Assembly: GCA_964396415.1 (NCBI GenBank)
Contig: CAYNFM010000047.1
Location: 1-29,921 of the forward strand
Direction: 5' to 3'
DNA: 29,921 nucleotides
Origin: UBA1306 sp964396415
Lineage (GTDB): Bacteria; Spirochaetota; Spirochaetia; Treponematales; Rectinemataceae
Shown one piece after another: positions 1 through 7,638 of the stretch. Each line of letters begins with the position of its first letter. The first letter of the stretch is position 1. Made by a program: the position numbers and the translations under genes. The notes below the pieces were generated by a model, which was not told the origin of the DNA, did no database searches, and worked only from the letters and a program-made list of their open reading frames with translations.

Positions 1-433
1 CCTCGCGGAGCGCGAGGGCGATCCGGGCGTCCTGCGGCAGCAAGGGGTGGCAACAAGTGAAGATGAGCCGAAGCTGGTCGTCCTGGATGGTCTCGTCCTC
101 CGACGCCTCGCTCTCCGCGGAGCGCTCGCCGTAGTCCCGGGCCGCCGCGGCGAGCGCGACGGCGTCGCGACCGGCTCGCCTAAGCGCGTCGACGCCCTTG
201 AACCTGCCGACCGACACGAGCCAGGCGCGGGGATTCCGAGGCGGGCCGTCGCGAGGCCACTGCTCCAAGGCGGCCTGGAAAGCCTCCTGGAGGGCCTCCT
301 CGGCCCTGTCGAAGTCGCCGAGAAGGCGTATCAAGGTGGCCAGGACTCTTCGCGACTCGTCGCGATAGAGATCTGCTATCTGTTCGCTCACTGCCCGCGT
401 CGACGCCGACGCCGCGGGCGATAGTCCGCTCAT
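1..433 (-). CDS. RNA polymerase sigma factor, ECF family (ECF42/DUF6596-like), 3' end cut by window edge
   Basis: The reading frame is open from an ATG at 433 down to base 2, giving 144 residues, so the C-terminal part is missing. Early residues match sigma region 2: a YRDESRRVLATLIRLLGDF stretch followed by AEEALQEAF, then NPRAWLVSVGR. Residues around 120-135 read DDQLRLIFTCCHPLLP, which is the signature of the ECF group whose members carry an extra SnoaL/DUF6596-type C-terminus and usually sit beside a DGPF/YCII-domain gene. No such partner is upstream here. It may lie beyond the left edge. The start is supported by a GGGGAAAGGG purine stretch about 7 nt upstream. The gene follows the BtuF-like gene by 139 bp and probably has its own promoter. 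The family call is strong; target genes are unknown. Confidence 0.85.
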   Translation of the reverse strand, partial: MSGLSPAASASTRAVSEQIADLYRDESRRVLATLIRLLGDFDRAEEALQEAFQAALEQWPRDGPPRNPRAWLVSVGRFKGVDALRRAGRDAVALAAAARDYGERSAESEASEDETIQDDQLRLIFTCCHPLLPQDARIALALRE

Positions 434-572
434 CGGCAAACCCTTTCCCCGCGTATTAATTTACTAATAATGAAATAGAATATATTGCCGAAAACGAGAA
501 AACATTCTTGCTGCTGCGATTCGACTTGCCGGAACCGTCGAGGACGACCGCTCGGCGAGCGAGCGCCTTGAA
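434..572 (-). promoter_or_regulatory. AT-rich upstream region of the ECF sigma gene
   Basis: This 139-bp gap contains an abrupt AT-rich block (about 450-510) in an otherwise GC-rich window, read on the minus strand as CAATATATTC, TTATTAG and TAAATTAATACG. That is where a promoter for the sigma factor would be expected. I cannot assign a -35/-10 pair with confidence. Just after the BtuF-like stop, a short CGCTC-GCC-GAGCG stem is visible but it has no T tract, so it is not a convincing terminator. Confidence 0.35.
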
Positions 573-1487
573 TCAGGGGAACAGCTCGGGGTGGAGATCC
601 TTCGCGAGCGCGAGCAGGCCCGTCGCGACGCGCGGTCCGCCGCGCGATAGGCTCGACTCCGGTATCGCGAATACCCGTCCATCGCGGATCGCGGGTATCG
701 CGGCCCAAAGCGGCAATGACGCCAGGCTCGCCGTTTCGAAGTAGTCGCCATTCCCTATCGGAACGACGATGAACTGCGGCGAGCGCCGCGCGACCTCCTC
801 GGCGCTCACCGGATTCCCCTCGCCCCGAAAGTCGAAGAAGGCGTTCCTTCCGCCGGCGGCGTCCAGGATCGCCTGCTGCAGGGAATCGCGCCCCGAGGTT
901 TCCAAGGGCTCGCGCGACGATAGCCAGAAGACGCTCGGCTTCCGCGCCGTAGGGATGGAAGCGGTGACTACTCCGAGACGGCGGATGGCTCTCGAGATTA
1001 CCGAGGCGAGGACGATGGACGCTTTCTCCTTTCCCGTGAGCGTTCCCAGCGCCATGATCGAGCGGGCGATGCCTTCGAGCTCCGTCGGCGAATAGGCGAA
1101 AACGGCGAGACCTCCCTCGATGAGCTTCCGGTCGATCTCTTGCTGTCGCGGTCCCGCCGTCACGACGAGATCGGGCTTTAAGGAGAGGATCCCGCCCGCG
1201 TCGATGGATGCATCGCGGGCTTCGTCGACCTTGGAGAGGAGCTTCGCCTCTTCCGGATAGTCGCAAGCCGCGGTGACGGCGATGACGGCTGCGCCGGAGC
1301 CGATGGCGAAGAGGCTCTCGCAGGCTCCCGGAGACAGACAGACGATCCGCGATGCGGGCGCGGCGATCGTCACGCGCCGCCCGAGCGAGTCCGTCGCGAC
1401 GATTCCGCTTCCGGAAGGAGATGGGGAGGCTTCGGCCGCCAGGCGGCAAAGGAGGATGAGGGTCGAGGCGATAGGCGCCGCGCGCAT
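573..1487 (-). CDS. Periplasmic substrate-binding protein, BtuF/FepB type (PF01497-like)
   Basis: A 304-residue protein with a Sec-type signal peptide (hydrophobic stretch about residues 6-20, likely cleavage near AEA-S). The body follows the cobalamin/ferric-siderophore/haem binding-protein pattern: TDSLGRRVTIAAPASRIVCL at about 32-52, GACESLFAIGSG, then DLVVTAGP after SLKP near 105-115, and a C-terminal AIRDGRVFAIPE stretch. Such proteins bind a metal chelate between two lobes joined by a rigid helix and hand it to a BtuCD-type importer. No permease or ATPase gene is next to it, so it may serve a transporter elsewhere. It begins 7 bp after the CLC stop and so is probably the last gene of the lysR-decarboxylase-CLC transcription unit. 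The ligand cannot be read from the sequence. Confidence 0.85.
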   Translation of the reverse strand: MRAAPIASTLILLCRLAAEASPSPSGSGIVATDSLGRRVTIAAPASRIVCLSPGACESLFAIGSGAAVIAVTAACDYPEEAKLLSKVDEARDASIDAGGILSLKPDLVVTAGPRQQEIDRKLIEGGLAVFAYSPTELEGIARSIMALGTLTGKEKASIVLASVISRAIRRLGVVTASIPTARKPSVFWLSSREPLETSGRDSLQQAILDAAGGRNAFFDFRGEGNPVSAEEVARRSPQFIVVPIGNGDYFETASLASLPLWAAIPAIRDGRVFAIPESSLSRGGPRVATGLLALAKDLHPELFP

Positions 1488-1494
1488 CGCTGGC

Positions 1495-3207
1495 CTAATC
1501 GGCCAGAGCCGCCTGGGCCCGCAGGAGGTCGTGAAGGGTCACGACCGTAAGGAGATTCCCCGAGGGGCCTTCGCGCACGAGGACCATCCCCGACGAGCTC
1601 TCCATCAGGAGCGATCCGACTTCGCGCACGTTGACCTCGGGATCGCAGATCACGGGCGGCGTCGGTAGGGGAGCTCTCTTCGCGGCGAGCGCCGACTTCA
1701 GCTCGGCTCGGCCGAGGATTCCGCGAATCTCTCCCTCCACCACCAGGGGGAAGCGCTCGTAAGGATAGGAATCGAGGTAGCTCTGGATGGTCGCGGGCTC
1801 GAGATTCGGGAGGACTACGGGGCGCGCGCGGGCGATTTCCGAGACCGCGAGCCTCTGCCAGCTCTCCAGGTCGCGCGGCGGCTTTATGCGGATGAGCTCA
1901 TGCCCGTCCTGGAGCAGGAGACTGTCGTAGAAATTGTGGGTGCCGGTCAGTCGGCCGGCGATGGCCTGGCTGACGATGGAGCAGAACAGGAGGGGCGGAA
2001 CCATCGAGAATTGGTGGGTCATCTCGAACACGATGAGGAGGGAGGTGAGGGGCGCGCGTACGACCGCGTTGAAGCAGGCGCTCATGCCGACGGCCGCCAG
2101 GACGATCTTGTCGGAGTCGGTGAGCGGAATCCATTGCCCGGCGAGGCCCGACAGGAAAAGTCCGGTGAGTCCTCCCAGGAAGAGGGTGGGCGAGAAGATG
2201 CCGCCGCTCCCGCCCCAGCCGTAGGAGGCGACCGTCGCCACGAATTTGGCCGCGACGAGGATGCCGGCGGACTCCCATAGCAGCTTGTTGTTGAGCGCGA
2301 GCGAGAGATCGCCGTAGCCCAGGCCGAAGACGCCCGTATGCCCGTTGACGAGGAAGACGGCGCAGCCGAGGGCCCAGGTTATAAGCGCGCCCATGAGGGG
2401 CCTGAGCCAGAGCGGGAGCCTGCTTCGGGCGCGGACCCGCGCCCGAAGATAGAGGGTGGCCTTCTGGAAGGCGACGCCGATCAGCGAAGCGGCCGCGGCG
2501 ACGATCGGAAGGATCGCGTACATGAGCCAGGAGACGCTCGCGACGGCCGGCAAAGTGAATGCGGGCTGGGGGCCCAGGAGCGCGTGTACGATCAGGGCGC
2601 CCGTGACGGCCGCTATGACGACGCTGCCGAGGACGCGGCTGCCGAACTCGTTGTTCAGCATCTCCTCGAGCACGAAGGTGATCGCGGCGAGCGGCGTATT
2701 GAAGGCCGCCGCGAGGGACGCGGCGGCGCCGGTCGCTACCGGCGATCGCCGGTTGGTCTTGGGCACGCCCATGGCCGCCGCGAGGCTCGACGCTACGCCT
2801 CCTCCGACGAATACCGACGGGCCTTCGCGTCCGAGGCTCGTGCCTCCGCCCAGGGTCAGTATCCCCCCGACGAATTTCACGATCACCGAGCGGAAGCGGA
2901 CGAAGCCGAGATCCTTCCAGTAGGCTGCCTTGAGCTGGGGTACGCCGCTCCCGGCGGCTTCGGGGCTGATCCGGCTCATGAGGTAGCCCGCGGCCATCGA
3001 CGTGACGCCGATCACTCCGAGGCTGCCCACTATGAAGGTAAGCGGGGATAGGGTCGCGAGCCGCTCGATCGTCACGTGGAAGAGGAGATTGGTGAGCCAG
3101 AGGAACGATACGGCGGAAGCCGCGGCGGCGGCCGCATAGATGAAGGAGGCTATAACGCCGCGTGTATCCTCGGGGATCTTTCGGAAGGCGGAATCGAAGA
3201 GTCTCAC
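1495..3207 (-). CDS. CLC-family chloride channel/H+ exchanger with C-terminal CBS pair
   Basis: A 570-residue protein starting at GTG 3207, which overlaps the decarboxylase TGA as GTGA. This start puts the whole CLC fold in frame and upstream residues are noise. All selectivity-filter motifs are present: GSGVP (86-90), GREGPSVFVGG (126 on, gating Glu128) and GGIFSPTLFLGG (335 on), with a candidate central Tyr at 427. The FNTPLAAITFVLEEM segment keeps Glu181-Glu182, the position of the proton glutamate in E. coli ClcA, so a Cl-/H+ antiporter is more likely than a passive channel. Residues from about 455 to 570 form two CBS-like repeats that could sense nucleotides. Being translationally coupled to an amino-acid decarboxylase suggests an electrical-shunt role in acid stress, as is known for E. 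coli ClcA; that link is inference. Confidence 0.93.
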   Translation of the reverse strand: MRLFDSAFRKIPEDTRGVIASFIYAAAAAASAVSFLWLTNLLFHVTIERLATLSPLTFIVGSLGVIGVTSMAAGYLMSRISPEAAGSGVPQLKAAYWKDLGFVRFRSVIVKFVGGILTLGGGTSLGREGPSVFVGGGVASSLAAAMGVPKTNRRSPVATGAAASLAAAFNTPLAAITFVLEEMLNNEFGSRVLGSVVIAAVTGALIVHALLGPQPAFTLPAVASVSWLMYAILPIVAAAASLIGVAFQKATLYLRARVRARSRLPLWLRPLMGALITWALGCAVFLVNGHTGVFGLGYGDLSLALNNKLLWESAGILVAAKFVATVASYGWGGSGGIFSPTLFLGGLTGLFLSGLAGQWIPLTDSDKIVLAAVGMSACFNAVVRAPLTSLLIVFEMTHQFSMVPPLLFCSIVSQAIAGRLTGTHNFYDSLLLQDGHELIRIKPPRDLESWQRLAVSEIARARPVVLPNLEPATIQSYLDSYPYERFPLVVEGEIRGILGRAELKSALAAKRAPLPTPPVICDPEVNVREVGSLLMESSSGMVLVREGPSGNLLTVVTLHDLLRAQAALAD

Positions 3208-4409
3208 TCCCGCGGCTCCAAGGTATGGACCGCAAGGGGCGGGAAGCCGTTGAAATACACCGACGAATAGCTCTGGGTGTAGGCTCCGGTCGTGAAGATA
3301 TAGGCGCGATCGCCGACTTTCGCGCTCTTGGGCATGGGATAGGTCCATTTCTCGTAGAGGATGTCCATGGAATCGCAGGTCGGTCCCGCGATGATGGTCT
3401 CGACCGCGTCGCCGGATCCCTCGAAATAGATCGGATACTTGATGGCCTCGTCGAGAGTCTCGATGAGGCCGCCGAACTTCCCGATGTCGAGAAAGACCCA
3501 GGTGTAGCGCTCGTGCACCGACTTCTTCGCGATATTGACGATCTCCGCGACGAGGACCCCGGCGTCGCCGGCCATCGATCGGCCCGGCTCGATGAATATT
3601 TCCTGGGGCCAGCCCTCCTTGAAGCTGTTGTCCATGAAGCGCTTGATGTTCTCGGCGTACTGGGCGATCGAGTCGGTGGGCTCGAGGTAGTTGGCCGGGA
3701 AGCCTCCTCCCATGTTCACCATCTTGAGGTCGACGTGGATCTCCTCGCGTATGGACCTGAAGAGCTGTCCCACCGTCGTGAGCGCCGAGGACCATTGCCC
3801 GACGTCGCGCTGCTGGGATCCGGGGTGGAAGGATATGCCGTAAGGCTCGAGGCCGAAGCGGACGGCGGTCTTGACGAGCTGGCGCACCAGGTCGGGATGG
3901 CAGCCGAATTTCTTGGACAGGGGCCAATCCGCGCCGAGGCCGTCGGTGAGGAGGCGGAAGCACACCTTCGAGCCGGGTGCGGCATCGGAGATCATGTTGA
4001 GGTCCGTGATCGAATCGGTCGTATAGAGACGGACTCCGCGCTCGTAAAAGTACGCTATGTCCCTTTTCTTCTTGATCGTGTTCCCGAAGCTCATGCGGTC
4101 CGGCGAGACGCCGAGGCCGATCAATTGGTCGAGCTCGAATCGGCTGGCGATGTCGAAGCAGGAACCCAGGTCGCGGAGGAGGGCCAGGACCCGCTCCTGG
4201 GGATTCGCCTTTACGGCGTAGTAAATCTTGGCGAAGGGCAGATTGGCCTTGAGCTCCTCGTACCTGGCCTTGATGATATCGAGATCGAGTATGAGACAGG
4301 GCGTCTCCTTGCCGGCGGTAAAGGCCTTCAGGCGCTCGAATTTCTCGAGGGTCGTGAAGTTTTCCAGCGGAAAGTCGTATCGGGCGGCATGCGCAACGGT
4401 TTTGGGCAT
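3204..4409 (-). CDS. PLP-dependent ornithine/lysine decarboxylase, alanine-racemase fold (group IV)
   Basis: A 401-residue enzyme, normal length for bacterial ornithine or lysine/ornithine decarboxylases of the eukaryotic-ODC type. The PLP lysine is K67 in YYAVKANP. H195 in SFHPGSQQRD would stack on the cofactor. GGGFP (234-238) and EPGR (274-277) bind the phosphate. C345-D346 in GPTCDSMD is the catalytic Cys-Asp pair contributed across the dimer, and Tyr377 sits in TTGAYT. It would remove CO2 from ornithine (putrescine) and/or lysine (cadaverine), consuming a cytoplasmic proton. Choice between substrates cannot be made by eye. The start is supported by AGGGAG 5 nt upstream. It lies 10 bp after the LysR gene and overlaps the CLC gene by 4 bp, so all three are likely cotranscribed. 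No amine antiporter is present in the window. Confidence 0.93.
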   Translation of the reverse strand: MPKTVAHAARYDFPLENFTTLEKFERLKAFTAGKETPCLILDLDIIKARYEELKANLPFAKIYYAVKANPQERVLALLRDLGSCFDIASRFELDQLIGLGVSPDRMSFGNTIKKKRDIAYFYERGVRLYTTDSITDLNMISDAAPGSKVCFRLLTDGLGADWPLSKKFGCHPDLVRQLVKTAVRFGLEPYGISFHPGSQQRDVGQWSSALTTVGQLFRSIREEIHVDLKMVNMGGGFPANYLEPTDSIAQYAENIKRFMDNSFKEGWPQEIFIEPGRSMAGDAGVLVAEIVNIAKKSVHERYTWVFLDIGKFGGLIETLDEAIKYPIYFEGSGDAVETIIAGPTCDSMDILYEKWTYPMPKSAKVGDRAYIFTTGAYTQSYSSVYFNGFPPLAVHTLEPRE

Positions 4410-4419
4410 GGAATACTCC

Positions 4420-5340
4420 CTAGGTAACCTGGATTCTAGGCGGGGTAGCGGCGACCGCGAATCGCTCGAAGAAATAATTCTCCGCGAGGATGATGAATTT
4501 CTTCTCCTGCTCCGTCAAGTCGGTATCGTGGTAGCATAGCCCGAGTATTATGGTTTGCGCGAGGGGAAGGGAGGCCACGCCCGCGACGCTCGCTTCCTGG
4601 TACTCCAGATTCGGCACTATGGACCAGCCCATGCCCGAGGCGACGAGCTTGATGATCGAATACGAGTCGTTGCTCTCGAATCCGATAGTCGGATGGCATC
4701 CATATTCGTCGCAGACGGCCAGGAGACGCTCGGTGAGCCCCGGCGCGGCCGAGTGGGATATCGTCAATAGCGGGAGACTCTCGAGGCTGGCCATGCAGCT
4801 CCCCGGGTCCGACTTCGAGCCGGCTCCGGCCGGGAAGACGAGGGCCAGCTTTTCCTCCATTATCGGTTCGAAGACGAGCCCTTCTTCATCTATCCATGAT
4901 CTCGCGAAACCGATATCGATAGCCCTGGTACGGAGGGCCGTTTCCTGTTCTTCGGTGGAAAGGACCATTATCTCCAGGTTTATATAGGGGAAACTCGAAT
5001 GGAATTTCTCCAGGAAGGGAGGCATTACCGAGTAGAGGAGGAAGCTTACGCAACCGATCTTGAGCTTCGCCGGGCCCGAGTCTCCGATATTCTTGGCCGT
5101 CCGGCAGATCGATTCCAATCTTTCCAGGCTGCGCTCGATCTCGACTTTCAGGTACTCGCCGGCCTTCGTAAGGACGGTTTTATGGCTTTTCCTGTCGAAG
5201 AGCGGGGTGCCGATCTCTTCCTCGAACTCCTGTATCTGTCTGCTCAGGGGCGGTTGGGAGATATGGAGGCTTTCCGCCGCCTTGACGAAACTGAGGTTCT
5301 TGGCGACCGCGAGAAAATACCTCAAGTGCCTGAGTTCCAT
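4420..5340 (-). CDS. LysR-family transcriptional regulator
   Basis: A 306-residue protein if started at the ATG at 5340 (MELRHLRYF); an in-frame ATG at 5358 adds six residues. The N-terminal winged helix-turn-helix is canonical: FLAVAKNLSFVKAAESLHIS, QPPLSRQIQEFEEEIG and LFDR within the first 60 residues, then a linker helix and an effector-binding domain (about 90-300) with the usual two-lobe pattern. It is the first gene of the minus-strand unit ending in decarboxylase, CLC exchanger and BtuF-like protein, and faces the lipoprotein/LysM pair across a 174-bp gap. A long dyad with ATAC-N7-GTAT (5402-5437) lies about 81 bp upstream of its start and is the natural candidate for its own operator. 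The inducer is unknown; an amino acid or polyamine would fit the operon. Confidence 0.93.
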   Translation of the reverse strand: MELRHLRYFLAVAKNLSFVKAAESLHISQPPLSRQIQEFEEEIGTPLFDRKSHKTVLTKAGEYLKVEIERSLERLESICRTAKNIGDSGPAKLKIGCVSFLLYSVMPPFLEKFHSSFPYINLEIMVLSTEEQETALRTRAIDIGFARSWIDEEGLVFEPIMEEKLALVFPAGAGSKSDPGSCMASLESLPLLTISHSAAPGLTERLLAVCDEYGCHPTIGFESNDSYSIIKLVASGMGWSIVPNLEYQEASVAGVASLPLAQTIILGLCYHDTDLTEQEKKFIILAENYFFERFAVAATPPRIQVT

Positions 5341-5401
5341 ATCGATAAGGTAGGGCATGCGTCGCCGCTACGCAAGTCACCCGGTTCCCGCCGGCCTTCC
5401 A

Positions 5402-5437
5402 TCCTCGATCGACATACTCTGTGAGTATGATCGAGGA
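5402..5437. promoter_or_regulatory. Candidate LysR operator: long dyad with ATAC-N7-GTAT core
   Basis: The core CATAC-N7-GTATG occupies 5413-5429 and fits the T-N11-A rule for LysR-type binding sites. Outer arms TCCTCGAT and ATCGAGGA extend the dyad, with a 3-nt bulge on the left. The only homopolymer run is an A tract on the right (a T tract before the hairpin on the other strand), so it is not an intrinsic terminator in either direction. Its centre is about 63 bp upstream of the TSS suggested for the divergent lipoprotein gene. A second similar dyad is at 7639-7674. Confidence 0.55.
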
Positions 5438-5447
5438 AAAAATGGTA

Positions 5448-5477
5448 TTGGACGTCGGCTCGGGAGTATAGTAATAC
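5448..5477 (+). promoter_or_regulatory. Possible sigma-70 promoter of the lipoprotein/LysM pair
   Basis: TTGGAC at 5448-5453 and TAATAC at 5472-5477 are separated by 18 bp, which would place the start of transcription near 5484 and give a leader of about 30 nt. The -10 match is weak. Another hexamer, TATAGT at 5467, is too close to this -35. Confidence 0.3.
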
Positions 5478-5514
5478 TTCAGGACGACGACGGCGAATCC
5501 CAGGAGGAGGATGA

Positions 5515-6588
5515 ATGACGACAAGAAAGCTTTGCTTCGGCTTCGGCATCATGGCTGCGGTCTCCGTTCTATTTTTCGCCTGCGCGACGCCGCCCAAGCC
5601 TTCGCCGGCGTCGGCGGAGCCCGTAAAGCCGGCGGCTCCGGCTCAGCCGGCCGCGGCGCCCGCGAAGGAGGCCGTCGCGGCGCCCGACGCCCTCAAGGCC
5701 CAGGCTACCGATCTCCGGAAGAAAGCCTTCGATTACGGTCTGAAGGACGTGCTTCCGGACGATTACGCGGCCGCGGAAGCCTCCTACTCGGCGGGGAGCT
5801 CCTCTTATGGCGTGGACAATGCCGCCTCCGGGAAATCCTTCGGCGACGCCATAGCCAAGTACCAGGACCTGATCAAGCGCGGCCTCCCGATCGTCGTCGC
5901 CAACGCGAAGGCCCAGGCTTCGAAACTGCGGGATACGGCCGTGCAGAAAAAGGCCGGCGATCTTTTCCCGGATCTTTTCGCCTCGGCCGAGGCCGATTTC
6001 TCGAAGCCCCAAAGCGCCGAATCCTCAGGCGACTACGATTCGGCCTTGACGGGGTATCGCGCCTCGGCCCTCGAATACCAAGTGCTCTATAAGCTCTGCG
6101 ACGCCTCGGGCGCGCGCACTTTCCTCGTCTCGCGCGATCTGGCCAAGTGGGATCCTTCCAATTGGTCCCTGGCCGAGGCCAAGTACGGTTCTTCCCAGGG
6201 CCTGTTCAAGCAGGACGCCCATGCCTCGAACGATGCCGTCGACGAGGCCAATCTGCGCTACGGAGTCGTCAGGACCACCGCCTACGAATACTACGCGGCG
6301 GACAGGAAGAAGGCGTCGGAAACCGAGCGCGACCGCGCTGCGGGCATAAAGGCCGACGTCGCGGTGAAGGACGAGTACGCCGCCGCCCTGGCGCTTTATG
6401 CCAAGGCGGCATCGGACAACGACGCGAAGGATTACGAGGCTTCCTCGGCCGAGTTCGATAGCGCCGCCACCGCTTTCGCGCAAGTCTATTCGCAGGCCAA
6501 GGTCAAGATGGACACGGCGAAGGGCGCGCTCGACTCGTTCGATGCGGCGCTTTCGAACGTCAACGCGGCCGCGGCCCGGAACCAGTAG
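5515..6588 (+). CDS. Repeat-containing lipoprotein, spirochaete-like, function unknown
   Basis: A 357-residue protein starting at the ATG at 5515, which is 4 nt after a strong AGGAGGAGG; an ATG at 5511 leads into a wrong frame. The N-terminus is a lipoprotein signal with Cys23 after LFFA, a relaxed lipobox of the kind seen in spirochaetes. An Ala/Pro-rich linker (about 25-58) follows. The rest is alpha-helical and built of four degenerate blocks of roughly 70 residues (about 59-125, 130-195, 205-262 and 272-340), each with A..LR..A, P/K..Y..A...Y and Y..A...Y spacing reminiscent of TPR helices. The same pattern reappears in the N-terminus of the LysM protein that follows by 17 bp. It is probably anchored in the envelope and may scaffold peptidoglycan-linked proteins. 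No enzyme motif is visible. Confidence 0.85.
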   Translation: MTTRKLCFGFGIMAAVSVLFFACATPPKPSPASAEPVKPAAPAQPAAAPAKEAVAAPDALKAQATDLRKKAFDYGLKDVLPDDYAAAEASYSAGSSSYGVDNAASGKSFGDAIAKYQDLIKRGLPIVVANAKAQASKLRDTAVQKKAGDLFPDLFASAEADFSKPQSAESSGDYDSALTGYRASALEYQVLYKLCDASGARTFLVSRDLAKWDPSNWSLAEAKYGSSQGLFKQDAHASNDAVDEANLRYGVVRTTAYEYYAADRKKASETERDRAAGIKADVAVKDEYAAALALYAKAASDNDAKDYEASSAEFDSAATAFAQVYSQAKVKMDTAKGALDSFDAALSNVNAAAARNQ

Positions 6589-6605
6589 TGGAGGTCAGGA
6601 AACAT

Positions 6606-7133
6606 ATGCGCGTCAAAACCCTTTTCTGGCTATTCGCGGTATTGCTTTTTACCTCCGCGGCCTTCGCCGAGGCCGGCGGCCTCGCTTCGGACCCCCATTA
6701 CGCTAAGGCGGTCGAGCTCCGCGCCCAGGCTCAGTCGGCCTACGACTCGGGCAACTACGACGGCGCAGCCGATCTGGCGCGTCAGGCCAAGGCCGAGCTC
6801 GCCCTGATTCAGGGAAAGCTCGGCCGGATCGCGGCGTCGACGCCCGCGGCCTCTTCGGGCGAGGCTCTGCCTCTTCCGGCCAGCTATACGGTCCGCTTGA
6901 TCCCCGACGATAGGGACTGCCTTTCCAAGATCGCGGGCTATCCTTTCGTTTACGGAGATCGGAACAAGTGGCCTCTCATCTACAGGGCCAACAAGACGAC
7001 CCTGAAGCATCCCGAGAACGCCGACATCATCCTTCCGGGCGAGATACTCCTCATCCCCAGCATCGCCGGCGAGACGAGGTCCGGAGCTTGGGAAGAGGGC
7101 AAGGACTATCCCGTCTTCGTTCCGGCGAAGTAA
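6606..7133 (+). CDS. Secreted LysM-domain protein
   Basis: A 175-residue protein. I chose the ATG at 6606, preceded by GGAGG and AGGAAA, because it gives a clean signal peptide (hydrophobic 5-20, cleavage near AFA-EA); a GTG at 6588 would add six residues. Residues 32-66 repeat the YAKAVELRAQAQ and GNYDGAADLARQAKAE pattern of the upstream lipoprotein, suggesting one TPR-like helical pair. A LysM domain spans about 94-152, from YTVRLIPDDRDC through IAGYPFVYGDRNKWPLIY to ILPGEILLIPSI, a form common in treponemes. LysM binds N-acetylglucosamine-containing glycans, so the protein probably sits on peptidoglycan in the periplasm next to the lipoprotein encoded just before it. There is no hydrolase domain. 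Confidence 0.9.
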   Translation: MRVKTLFWLFAVLLFTSAAFAEAGGLASDPHYAKAVELRAQAQSAYDSGNYDGAADLARQAKAELALIQGKLGRIAASTPAASSGEALPLPASYTVRLIPDDRDCLSKIAGYPFVYGDRNKWPLIYRANKTTLKHPENADIILPGEILLIPSIAGETRSGAWEEGKDYPVFVPAK

Positions 7134-7154
7134 TTCGTTCGGGGCTTGCCTTCG

Positions 7155-7190
7155 CCGCCGCGCCCTTCGCCAGCCGGGGGGGCGCGGCGG
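7155..7190. terminator. Strong GC hairpin between convergent genes
   Basis: CCGCCGCGCCC (7155-7165) pairs perfectly with GGGCGCGGCGG (7180-7190) around a 14-nt loop. It lies between the convergent LysM gene and the 118-residue gene. No T tract follows on either strand, so it would be a non-canonical bidirectional stop or an mRNA 3' end stabiliser. Confidence 0.4.
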
Positions 7191-7203
7191 TCTCGTCCGG
7201 CCG

Positions 7204-7560
7204 TCAGGCGATCTCGGCGTCGATCCCCTCGAGCCTCCCGTCCGTTTTTTCGACGGTAAAGTAATATTTCCAGGATAGGCGCACGAGGACGGCGTAGAAC
7301 ATCGAGTGATATGCCTCGTAGATCGCCCGGGTCACCGGCTCTCGAGGGGCCTTGGGCTTGACGAGGCCGAAATAGAGCCTATTGTCCTTTATGGTCGGGC
7401 TGAAGCAGGCCTGATCGCCGTATTCCGCCATAGTGCTTCGAAAATAATTCGTCCCCGTCTTCTCCCAATCGCGTATCTTGCCGTTCTCGATCGCCCTGGT
7501 GATCTGGCGGAGGGTCTCGATCGTATCGGTCAGGTTCTTGCATGTCACGATGAGCGCCAT
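7204..7560 (-). CDS. Hypothetical protein, 118 residues
   Basis: I do not recognise this protein. It begins MALIVTCKNLTDTIETLRQ and has no signal peptide or membrane span, so it is probably cytoplasmic. The composition is that of a real protein: few Arg runs, and several Tyr, Phe and Lys residues. A mixed alpha/beta fold looks likely, with helices at about 10-27 and 76-95 and strands around 50-68 and 96-108 (WKYYFTVEKTDGRL). The start at 7560 follows a GGAGAGGAG stretch 6 nt upstream. It stands alone between the converging LysM gene and the upstream DoxX gene, 132 bp away. That gap holds a long dyad related to the one in front of the LysR gene, so it could be a member of the same regulon. Confidence 0.7.
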   Translation of the reverse strand: MALIVTCKNLTDTIETLRQITRAIENGKIRDWEKTGTNYFRSTMAEYGDQACFSPTIKDNRLYFGLVKPKAPREPVTRAIYEAYHSMFYAVLVRLSWKYYFTVEKTDGRLEGIDAEIA

Positions 7561-7638
7561 TTTCGACTCCTCTCCCGCGTGCCGGTGATGTCTTCTTTTA
7601 ATATTGCAGCCACGCGCGAGAATGTCGAATATCTTTTT

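Noticed and set aside
1898..3235. A second minus-strand frame overlapping the CLC gene.
   Set aside because: It is the out-of-frame shadow of the CLC gene, rich in Arg and Pro.
3162..4427. A long plus-strand open frame (421 codons) opposite the decarboxylase gene.
   Set aside because: It is Glu/Asp/Gly/Val/Arg-rich antisense of a well-conserved enzyme, caused by high GC; it has no family features.
5402..5437. The long hairpin as an intrinsic terminator.
   Set aside because: The only homopolymer run is A on the plus strand after the hairpin, equal to T before the hairpin on the other strand, and it lies between divergent genes.
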